DNA from: HGM04593 sp045613945
GTDB lineage: Bacteria; Bacteroidota; Bacteroidia; Bacteroidales; Bacteroidaceae
DNA: 14,113 bases
Reading direction: 5' to 3'
NCBI GenBank assembly: GCA_045613945.1
Contig: JAZLBZ010000006.1
Span: 1-14,113, forward strand
Of the stretch, positions 6,540-12,759 are shown piece after piece. The notes under the pieces were generated by a model, which was not told where the DNA came from, searched no databases, and was given only the letters and a program-made list of their open reading frames with translations. The position numbers were made by a program, and so were the translations under genes. Every line of letters starts with the position of its first letter. The stretch's first letter is position 1.

Positions 6540-7961
6540 TTATCTCTTCTTTACTTCGGCCTCGAAGCGGCGTGCGGCCTCGCCGCTCTGGCTGCAGGTG
6601 CAAGGGCCTGTGATGCAACCGCCGGGGCACGACATTACCTCAACCAACTTGCCGGGGCATTTGCCGGTCTTTGCATAGCCCTTGAGCATTGCAATATTCT
6701 TCTTGTTAAGGTCGGCAATGACCACGCCCTCAAGGCTCTCGTCGCCAATGTGGTTCTTTACGGCATTGAACACGCCTGTTGTCTTTGCAAAGTTGTGTGC
6801 ATCGCGGCATGCACTCTCGGCCGGTGTGTAGGGCATCGTGCTCTCAATGTCAATGCCCAGGCCTTGCAGCATGGCATCTATTTCGCGGAATGTGAGCACA
6901 AAGTCAACGTTCTTGTCGGCGGCTCCTTCGGCTTTCTTTGATGCACAGGGGGAGATGAACACTGTCAGGCACTCCTCGCCGAACTTCTCCTTTGCATATA
7001 TTGCGGTGTAGTGCATTGGGGAGCCTGTCGATGATACGTATTTTACTATTTCGGGAATATGCTTTCTGGTGAGGTTGACGTATGCCGGGCAACAACTTGT
7101 AGTCATGAATGGCTGCCCTTCCTCAATCTTTTCCTTCAGTTCCTCGGCCTCGCGGCGAATGGTCTCTTCGGCACCATATGCAACCTCCACCACATCGTGG
7201 AAACCCATTGCCTTTAGCGAACCGTATACCTGCTCAATTGGTTTGCCGAACTGTGCGAGTACCGATGGCGCAACCATTGCTATAACCTTTTTGCCGGCGC
7301 GCATCTCCTTGAGCACGTCAAAGGCCTCGCACTTGTCAAATATTGCACCGAACGGGCAGGCATTCAGGCACTTGCCGCAGTAGATGCACTTGTCGGGGTC
7401 AATGTGCTCAACGCCATACTCGTCCTTTGAGATTGCCTTTACAGGACAAGCCTCTTCACAAGGAACAGGCATGTAGATGATGGCGTGGTAGGGGCATACC
7501 TGATGGCATTTTCCACAACTTATGCATTTGTCGTGGTCGATGTGTGCCTTGTCATCCTTGTCGTAGAAAATTGCACCCTTTGGACAGTTGGTGTAGCAGG
7601 GACGCGCAACACAGCCGCGACACAGGTTCGATACCTCGTAGTTGCTCTTTACGCACGATGAGCAGGCCTCGTCCATTACGTGCAGGAGTTGTCTCTTGTC
7701 GTTGTGGTTGTTGCCGGTGAGCATCAGTCGTGCATAACTGCTGAGCGGGGTCATCTCATCGGTCTCATCCTGCATTGTGAAACCCATCATTGCCATTGTC
7801 TTGTATTTAATTACGGCACGCTCCTTGTGTATGCAGCATCGCCCCTTAGGCTTCTGGTTGCGTGGGTACATCTCGTATGGCATACGGTCAATCTTTTGCA
7901 GAAGTTCGTTGTTCTTCCACATAGCCACAAGTTTCGATAGAAGACGGTAACGGATGAACAT
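6540..7961 (-). CDS. [FeFe] hydrogenase, group B-like, with multi-cluster ferredoxin-type N-terminus
   Basis: A 473-residue monomeric iron-only hydrogenase that interconverts protons and H2, probably using reduced ferredoxin as electron donor during fermentation; no signal peptide is seen, so it is cytosolic. The H-cluster motifs are L1 TSCCPAY (288-294; Cys290 as cluster ligand, Cys291 as the usual proton-relay Cys), L2 SPCASKKAE (337-345; Cys339) and L3 VMSCPGGC (442-449; Cys445, Cys449). Tyr in L1 in place of the Trp common in group A enzymes, and SPC in place of MPC in L2, point to group B. The N-terminal half is rich in Cys: CSSC (100-103), CRGCVARPCYTNCP (114-127), CISCGKCHQVCP (146-157), PCEEACP (167-173) and CIYCGKCLNACP (192-203). 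That is enough for at least three, perhaps four, [4Fe-4S] clusters. The first 90 residues are unique to this type. It is divergent from hydE and hydG, whose products mature it. The group assignment is inference from motifs. Confidence 0.93.
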   Translation of the reverse strand: MFIRYRLLSKLVAMWKNNELLQKIDRMPYEMYPRNQKPKGRCCIHKERAVIKYKTMAMMGFTMQDETDEMTPLSSYARLMLTGNNHNDKRQLLHVMDEACSSCVKSNYEVSNLCRGCVARPCYTNCPKGAIFYDKDDKAHIDHDKCISCGKCHQVCPYHAIIYMPVPCEEACPVKAISKDEYGVEHIDPDKCIYCGKCLNACPFGAIFDKCEAFDVLKEMRAGKKVIAMVAPSVLAQFGKPIEQVYGSLKAMGFHDVVEVAYGAEETIRREAEELKEKIEEGQPFMTTSCCPAYVNLTRKHIPEIVKYVSSTGSPMHYTAIYAKEKFGEECLTVFISPCASKKAEGAADKNVDFVLTFREIDAMLQGLGIDIESTMPYTPAESACRDAHNFAKTTGVFNAVKNHIGDESLEGVVIADLNKKNIAMLKGYAKTGKCPGKLVEVMSCPGGCITGPCTCSQSGEAARRFEAEVKKR

Positions 7962-8016
7962 ATGTAATAATTATGGTTTGTTTTGCTGTTGTTAAATTTT
8001 GCAGTAAAAATAATTA

Positions 8017-8048
8017 AAAAACTACTAATTCAACTATTTTTGCAACAA
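8017..8048 (-). promoter_or_regulatory. candidate Bacteroidetes-type promoter for the hydrogenase gene
   Basis: On the minus strand, TAGTTTTT (8024-8017) matches the -7 consensus TAnnTTTG at all but the last base. TTG (8045-8043) or TTGTTG (8048-8043) lies 18 bases upstream as a -33 element. The start of transcription would fall about 50 nt before the ATG. It overlaps the hydE promoter, so the two divergent units may share control. Pattern match only. Confidence 0.3.
8035..8042 (+). promoter_or_regulatory. candidate -7 promoter element for hydE-hydG
   Basis: TATTTTTG matches the Bacteroidetes -7 consensus TAnnTTTG exactly and lies 28 bases before the hydE ATG, giving a leader of about 20 nt. 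No convincing -33 TTTG is found at the usual 19-21 base spacing, so the call rests on the -7 element and position. Confidence 0.4.
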
Positions 8049-8070
8049 TGTTTTTTGTTTAGACTTAAAA

Positions 8071-9126
8071 ATGGGAGAAAACGACTTTGAAAACCTGCTG
8101 AGACAGATTGTTTCGCCCGACAGAGTGCCTGCCGAAGTGTGGCACCGGCTCCTCACGCAACTCGATGACGGGGAGAGGGAGAGCCTTGCTCTTTTGGCCC
8201 GCAAGGTGGCGCAGAGGCATTTTGGCAAAGGTGTCTATGTGCGTGCTCTCATTGAGATAAGTTCATACTGCCGTAATAACTGCCGCTACTGCGGGCTGCG
8301 CTGCGGCAACACACAGGCACAGCGTTATAGGCTTGGCAAGGAACAGATATTGGAGTGCTGCCGCGAGGCTGCGGCTATTGGTTTCAACACCTTTGTGCTG
8401 CAGGGTGGCGAGGACCCGCTGCAAAGCGACGAGTGGCTTGCCGATGTGGTTGCTGCCATACGTGCCGAGCACCCCTCAAGGGCAATAACTCTGTCGGTCG
8501 GTGAGCGCACTGCTACAGGATATGAACTATTGCGCAATGCCGGTGCCAACCGCTACTTGCTGCGCCATGAGACGGCCGATGCGGGGCACTACGCATATTT
8601 GCACCCAAATACTATGAACCTTGAAAATCGCTTACAATGCCTTGAAACCCTCAAGTCGCTTGGCTACCAGGTGGGCTGTGGTATGATGATAGGCTCGCCT
8701 GGGCAGACTGTGGAGCATCTGGTAGAGGACTTGATGCTACTTGACAGGGTGCAACCGCAGATGATAGGCATTGGCCCTTTTATTCCTGCAGCGGGAACGC
8801 CCTTTGCGGGTGAAAAGCCGGGTAGTGTAGACGATACGCTGCTGCTGATATCGCTTCTGCGCCTGCGCTTTCCGCGAGCGCTCATCCCGGCAACCACTGC
8901 GCTTGCAACGCTTTGTGACAATGGCACGCAGCGCGCAATTCTTGTCGGCGCAAATGTGGTTATGCCTAACGTCACTCCTTTGCATTGCCGCGCGAAGTAT
9001 GCAATTTATGACAATAAGAAAAGCGACGGCGCAGAATCTGCATGGCAGATAGAACTTCTTTTCAAGAAATTAGAAGAAATTGGCTACGGTATTGATTTTT
9101 CCCGAGGAGACTATGATGCAAGGTGA
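8071..9126 (+). CDS. hydE: [FeFe]-hydrogenase maturase HydE, radical SAM
   Basis: A 351-residue cytosolic radical SAM enzyme needed with HydG and HydF to build the 2Fe subcluster of the H-cluster. The radical SAM motif CRNNCRYCG gives Cys67, Cys71 and Cys74, with Tyr before the first Cys as in HydE/BioB relatives. Further conserved stretches are FVLQGGEDP (SAM-binding region), GCGMMIGSPGQT, IGIGPFIPAAGTPFA and NVVMPNVTP near the C-terminus. The optional second Fe-S site found in the C-terminal part of Thermotoga HydE appears absent, since only one Cys follows NVTP; that site is not required for activity in the family. The ATG at 8071 is preceded by an A-rich stretch with a -7-like element and is divergent from the hydrogenase gene. 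hydG begins 25 bp after its stop. Confidence 0.94.
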   Translation: MGENDFENLLRQIVSPDRVPAEVWHRLLTQLDDGERESLALLARKVAQRHFGKGVYVRALIEISSYCRNNCRYCGLRCGNTQAQRYRLGKEQILECCREAAAIGFNTFVLQGGEDPLQSDEWLADVVAAIRAEHPSRAITLSVGERTATGYELLRNAGANRYLLRHETADAGHYAYLHPNTMNLENRLQCLETLKSLGYQVGCGMMIGSPGQTVEHLVEDLMLLDRVQPQMIGIGPFIPAAGTPFAGEKPGSVDDTLLLISLLRLRFPRALIPATTALATLCDNGTQRAILVGANVVMPNVTPLHCRAKYAIYDNKKSDGAESAWQIELLFKKLEEIGYGIDFSRGDYDAR

Positions 9127-9151
9127 GGTGGAAATTAATAAAATAAAGAAA

Positions 9152-10570
9152 ATGTACAATCCAAAATCTACTATAGCAACCGATTTTATTTGTGACAGCG
9201 AGATACGCTCCACAATGCAGTATGCACGTGAGAACTGCGGCAATGCAGAACTTGTTCAGGGCATCCTTGACAAGGCGCGTGAGTTTAAAGGAATAACACA
9301 CCGCGAGGCGGCAGTGCTCCTTGAGTGTTGCGACCCTCCTGTGGTGCAGCAGATATACGCCCTTGCCAATGAGATTAAGCACCGCTTCTATGGCAACCGC
9401 ATTGTGATGTTTGCACCGCTTTACCTGTCGAACTATTGCGACAATGGCTGTGTCTATTGCCCCTACCATGCCAAGAACAAGAGCATACGCCGCAAGAAAC
9501 TCTCGCAGGATGAAATACGTGCCGAGGTCATCGCGCTGCAGGATATGGGGCACAAGCGCCTTGCGCTTGAGGCAGGCGAGCACCCGCTCATGAACCCCAT
9601 TGAATATATCCTTGAGAGCATAAAGACCATATACGGCATAAAGCACAGGAATGGTGCAATACGCCGCGTGAATGTGAACATTGCTGCAACAACAGTCGAG
9701 AACTACCGCCGCTTGCGCGACGCAGGCATTGGAACCTACATACTCTTTCAGGAGACGTATAACAAGGCAAACTATGAGGCACTGCACCCCACAGGGCCAA
9801 AGAAAGACTATGCCTGGCACACCGAGGCGATGGATCGCGCAATGCAGGGCGGCATAGACGATGTGGGCATTGGAGTGCTCTTTGGGCTCGAGACCTATCG
9901 TTATGATTTCGTAGGTCTGCTGATGCACGCCGAGCACCTCGAGGCAACGTACGGTATTGGGCCGCACACCATCAGCGTGCCGCGCCTTTGCAAGGCCGAT
10001 GACGTTGACACTGCCGATTTTGAGAATGCTGTGCCCGATGATATTTTCTATAAGATAGTTGCAATCATACGCATTGCAGTGCCATATACAGGAATGATAA
10101 TCTCCACGCGTGAGAGCGCCAAGAGCCGAGAGCGCCTGCTTGAACTTGGCATTTCGCAAATAAGCGGCGGCTCGCGCACCAGTGTGGGCGGATACGTTAC
10201 CGAGGAGGCGCCCGAAGATAATTCCGCGCAGTTTGACATTGCCGACCACCGTACGCTCGACGAGGTGGTGGATTGGCTGCTCTCCCTTGACCATATCCCT
10301 AGTTTTTGCACCGCCTGTTACCGCGAAGGCCGCACCGGCGACCGCTTTATGACGCTGCTGAAGAACGGGCAAATATCCAACTGCTGCCTGCCTAATGCGC
10401 TTATAACACTCAAGGAGTACCTGCAGGACTATGCCTCGCCTGCCACGCGCGCCAAAGGTGAGGCAATGATAAAGCGCCTGCTAGGCGGCATTCCAAACGA
10501 ACACGCCCGCGTCAAGGCCGCCGAGTACCTTGACCGCATAGACAACGGCGAGAGGGATTTCAGGTTTTAG
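9152..10570 (+). CDS. hydG: [FeFe]-hydrogenase maturase HydG, tyrosine lyase
   Basis: A radical SAM tyrosine lyase that cleaves tyrosine to supply CO and cyanide, bound to iron, for the H-cluster. From the start chosen (MYNPKSTIATDF) it has 472 residues. The radical SAM cysteines fall at 96, 100 and 103 (NYCDNGCVYCPY). The C-terminal auxiliary-cluster cysteines fall at 386, 389 and 412 (CTACYREGRTGDRFM and NCCLPNA). As I recall, these are the numbers of the Clostridium acetobutylicum enzyme, which strongly supports this start. Earlier in-frame Met codons at 9080, 9113 and 9116 overlap hydE and would add non-family residues. An A-rich segment (AATAAAATAAAG) just before 9152 fits Bacteroidetes translation starts. 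It is co-directional with hydE, 25 bp after its stop. Confidence 0.95.
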   Translation: MYNPKSTIATDFICDSEIRSTMQYARENCGNAELVQGILDKAREFKGITHREAAVLLECCDPPVVQQIYALANEIKHRFYGNRIVMFAPLYLSNYCDNGCVYCPYHAKNKSIRRKKLSQDEIRAEVIALQDMGHKRLALEAGEHPLMNPIEYILESIKTIYGIKHRNGAIRRVNVNIAATTVENYRRLRDAGIGTYILFQETYNKANYEALHPTGPKKDYAWHTEAMDRAMQGGIDDVGIGVLFGLETYRYDFVGLLMHAEHLEATYGIGPHTISVPRLCKADDVDTADFENAVPDDIFYKIVAIIRIAVPYTGMIISTRESAKSRERLLELGISQISGGSRTSVGGYVTEEAPEDNSAQFDIADHRTLDEVVDWLLSLDHIPSFCTACYREGRTGDRFMTLLKNGQISNCCLPNALITLKEYLQDYASPATRAKGEAMIKRLLGGIPNEHARVKAAEYLDRIDNGERDFRF

Positions 10571-10580
10571 AAATGTAAAC

Positions 10581-11126
10581 TTACATTCCGTAAAAGTCAA
10601 TGTAATCTAATTGAAAAGTTGCAATTAATGTATCTTTTATATCGAATAAGAGATATTCCAATTTTATGTTTGCCAGTTCAAAAACCTTAGAAAGGGATAT
10701 GTTGTAGTCTGCCAAAATTTCTTTACTGGAAGAGAGTATTTCTGTTTTTGTACTTTCTTTGGAATTGACTATGAAATCGTTCCATTTGCTTTCACTAAAT
10801 TTTGATTTGTCGAACAAAAATTGGTATGAGTAGGTAATCTGCTGGTCTGTAATGTCAACCTTTTTCAGTATCAAATAATTGCCAATTCTTGTGGGTGTTT
10901 CTTTGCCAAGTGCTTCGCATTTTTCTATAAAACCATCCTTGTATGCGATTGCCAATTCCATTTCTTCCTCATTGGCATAACTGTTTAGTTTTGCAATGTC
11001 TATTGCCTTTGGTTTTTCAATGTGTACAATCTGTCTATCTGTTTTCTCTTTTATGATGTGGATAAACAGAAAGACCACTGTGCAACACGATAGAAACGCT
11101 GCAAATTTGTATAAGACATTTTTCAT
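10581..11126 (-). CDS. membrane-anchored protein of unknown function
   Basis: I do not recognise the family. From Met at 11126 the protein has 181 residues; an earlier in-frame ATG at 11153 would add nine (MFNHKRDTI). Residues about 4-24 form one hydrophobic segment (VLYKFAAFLSCCTVVFLFIHI) preceded by a Lys, suggesting a signal anchor with the rest outside the cytoplasm, or an uncleaved leader. The remaining part is mixed charged and aromatic, without Cys/His catalytic patterns, and ends IDFYGM. Base composition is clearly more AT-rich than hydG and hydF on either side, and it lies on the strand opposite to both, ending 10 bp from the hydG stop. That suggests a later arrival or a fast-evolving orphan. 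It lies just downstream of the structured RNA at 11189-11340 on the same strand. Confidence 0.7.
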   Translation of the reverse strand: MKNVLYKFAAFLSCCTVVFLFIHIIKEKTDRQIVHIEKPKAIDIAKLNSYANEEEMELAIAYKDGFIEKCEALGKETPTRIGNYLILKKVDITDQQITYSYQFLFDKSKFSESKWNDFIVNSKESTKTEILSSSKEILADYNISLSKVFELANIKLEYLLFDIKDTLIATFQLDYIDFYGM

Positions 11127-11188
11127 AATAGTGTCTCTTTTATGGTTGAACATAGGTACATATCCGAACTATGCCGCGCTATCTGTAT

Positions 11189-11220
11189 AAAAAAGAAAAG
11201 CGCAGACCCTCGTCATACGC
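11189..11220 (-). terminator. intrinsic terminator of the structured RNA
   Basis: Read on the minus strand: GCGTA, a bulged T, GAC, a GAGG loop, then GTC and TGCGC close an 8-bp stem (one G-U pair), followed at once by TTTTCTTTTTT. Stem and U-tract occur only in this orientation, which fixes the RNA to the minus strand. The 5' side of the stem shares three bases with the outer helix of the RNA. Confidence 0.75.
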
Positions 11221-11340
11221 CTCCTGGTTCACCACAAACCATTACAATCTATGAGAAAGCCCGCGCCTGTGCGCAAACTCTCAACGATTGTAATATATTG
11301 CTCGTTCATTACTCGAGGTGGTGATTCAGAGGCGACTGAG
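11189..11340 (-). ncRNA. rod-shaped structured RNA, likely 6S RNA (Bacteroidetes type)
   Basis: This stretch folds as one long nested hairpin with a bubble near the middle. Plus-strand coordinates of the paired arms: 11218-11223 with 11329-11334 (6 bp); 11229-11235 with 11318-11324 (7 bp); 11241-11249 with 11286-11294 (9 bp); 11252-11256 with 11279-11283 (5 bp); 11263-11266 with 11271-11274 (4 bp, tetraloop). Between the second and third helices lies a lopsided bubble: 5 bases on one side and 23 on the other, the long side holding its own 4-bp hairpin (11301-11304 with 11314-11317). A long rod with a central asymmetric bubble, about 150 nt, ended by its own terminator, is the architecture of 6S RNA, which binds RNA polymerase holoenzyme by mimicking an open promoter. 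The name is inferred from shape; no sequence-model search was possible. On the minus strand ATAATTTG just upstream resembles a -7 element. Another structured RNA class cannot be excluded. Confidence 0.65.
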
Positions 11341-11447
11341 CAAATTATGTAAAATGTTTGTATTCGGTTGCCCGATTACATTGCGAAGATAGATTAAAGT
11401 TTGTAAATAATGAAATTAACGGCAATGTTTTTTTGTGACGTCGGTCT

Positions 11448-11479
11448 TTTGTGGCAAGCAACGTGCTGTTCTATCTTTT
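11448..11479 (+). promoter_or_regulatory. candidate promoter for hydF
   Basis: TTTG at 11448-11451 (-33) is followed, after a 20-base spacer, by TATCTTTT (11472-11479), matching the -7 consensus TAnnTTTG except at the last base. Transcription would start near 11486, about 40 nt before the hydF ATG. It suggests that hydF has its own promoter and does not rely on read-through from hydE-hydG. The rest of the 11341-11527 stretch is AT-rich with nothing else recognised. Confidence 0.45.
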
Positions 11480-11527
11480 TGAAAATACAAGTTTTTTTGT
11501 TTCCTTTGTAAAAATTATATCTCTATT

Positions 11528-12715
11528 ATGACCTCTATAGCTCGTTCAAACCGTTACCATATAGCCATATTTGGCCGCAGGAATGCGGGCAAGTCGTCGC
11601 TTGTGAACTGTCTTGCGGGGCAGACTGTCTCTATTGTCTCTGATGTGGCAGGAACTACAACCGACACTGTGTGGAAGAATATTGAACTGCCTGGCGTTGG
11701 TGCGGCTGTGATTGCCGACACTGCGGGGTTTGACGATGTCGGCGAACTTGGTGCCATGCGTGTTGATGCGACGCGCAAGGTGCTTGCAAGGGTCGAAACT
11801 GCCATTCTTCTGCTTGGTGAATATGACGGTGATGCTTTGCCTGAGAAACAGTGGATTGCACAAATGCGTGAGCAGCAAATTCCTGTGATTGTTGTTGTGG
11901 GCAAGTGCGACCTGGAGGGCAGCACGGAGCGCATTGCTGCGTGGCAGAAAGTGCTTGACTGTGATACTGTTGCCTTTTCAGCCATTAGTGGCGAAGGGCG
12001 CGAGGTTCTGCTTGAATGTATTGCGCAGCAGTATAAGCAGGATGATGATTTCGACGATATTACCTATTCACTTGTGAAACCGGGTGATGTGGTGGTGCTT
12101 GTGATGCCGCAGGATGCGTCGTCTCCAAAAGGGCGTATCATACAGCCGCAGGTACAGACGTTGCGTAATCTGCTCGACAAGCACTGTGTTGCGCTTTGTT
12201 GTGCGCCCGAGGAGTTGCCGCGCCTTTTGCAGTCACTGGTCGCTCCGCCACAACTTATAATAACCGATTCGCAGGTGTTTGCTGCTGTTGAAAAACTCAC
12301 TCCACCCGAGACCAGGCTGACGTCTTTCTCGGTGCTAATGGCACGCCATAAGGGCGACATTGATGCGTTCCTTTGTGGCGCAAAGGCTTTGCTTGCCTTG
12401 CCGCCGACAGCGCGTGTGCTAATTGCCGAGGCGTGCAGCCATATCCCGCAGAACGAGGATATTGGCCGCGTGAAGTTGCCGCGCCTGCTACGCAGCAAAC
12501 TGGGCGAGGGACTGCAGATTGATGTTGTGGGCGGTAACGATTTCCCAGGTGACCTTGCGGGGTATGATATTGTTATTCACTGCGGCGCGTGCATGTTTAA
12601 CCGCCGCACCGTTCTCTCTCGCGTGCGCCAGGCAAAGGCGCAAGGTGTTCCAATAACTAATTACGGCATTGCCATTGCTGCACTCAATGGGATACTTGAC
12701 AAGGTGGTGATTTAG
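11528..12715 (+). CDS. hydF: [FeFe]-hydrogenase maturation GTPase/scaffold HydF
   Basis: A 395-residue cytosolic scaffold that receives the 2Fe precursor made with HydE and HydG and delivers it to the apo-hydrogenase. The N-terminal GTPase domain has the P-loop GRRNAGKSS (16-24), the switch-region VAGTTTDTV (40-48), DTAGFDD (64-70, G3) and GKCD (125-128) where most TrmE/Era-like GTPases have NKxD. A dimerisation domain spans about 180-290. The C-terminal cluster-binding domain carries Cys303-x-His305 and, 45 residues later, His351-Cys352-x-x-Cys355, the HydF signature for binding a [4Fe-4S] cluster. The ATG at 11528 is the only sensible start, 9 residues before the conserved IAIFGRRN segment. 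It is separated from hydG by an unrelated minus-strand island and ends inside a shared terminator. Confidence 0.95.
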   Translation: MTSIARSNRYHIAIFGRRNAGKSSLVNCLAGQTVSIVSDVAGTTTDTVWKNIELPGVGAAVIADTAGFDDVGELGAMRVDATRKVLARVETAILLLGEYDGDALPEKQWIAQMREQQIPVIVVVGKCDLEGSTERIAAWQKVLDCDTVAFSAISGEGREVLLECIAQQYKQDDDFDDITYSLVKPGDVVVLVMPQDASSPKGRIIQPQVQTLRNLLDKHCVALCCAPEELPRLLQSLVAPPQLIITDSQVFAAVEKLTPPETRLTSFSVLMARHKGDIDAFLCGAKALLALPPTARVLIAEACSHIPQNEDIGRVKLPRLLRSKLGEGLQIDVVGGNDFPGDLAGYDIVIHCGACMFNRRTVLSRVRQAKAQGVPITNYGIAIAALNGILDKVVI

Positions 12716-12759
12716 ACAAAAACTGCTGTGAAGCGTGGCTCCACAGCAGTTTTTGTCTA
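12713..12759. terminator. bidirectional terminator shared by hydF and the aldehyde dehydrogenase gene
   Basis: Two perfectly complementary 18-base arms (12713-12730 and 12742-12759) surround an 11-base loop. The arms read ACAAAAACTGCTGTG and its complement, giving a GC-containing stem followed by a T-run on each strand. The outermost three base pairs are the TAG stop of hydF (12713-12715) and the TAG stop of the convergent gene (12759-12757). Confidence 0.85.

Noticed and set aside
9080..9151. Upstream in-frame Met codons for hydG (9080, 9113, 9116)
   Set aside because: They fall inside hydE and add residues outside the family. The start at 9152 puts all cluster-binding Cys at the positions I recall for characterised HydG.
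9062..10372. A 436-codon open frame on the minus strand across hydG
   Set aside because: It lies exactly opposite hydG, whose radical SAM and auxiliary-cluster motifs are complete. The minus frame has no recognisable domain and is a by-product of hydG codon use.
11218..11334. The nested inverted repeats between hydG and hydF as ends of an insertion sequence
   Set aside because: The arms are only about 100 bp apart, no transposase is present, and the helices are concentric with a bubble and terminator, which fits an RNA fold far better.
11160..11527. A riboswitch controlling hydF
   Set aside because: The strong structure and its terminator point to the minus strand, away from hydF; no plus-strand terminator or sequestered start is seen before 11528.
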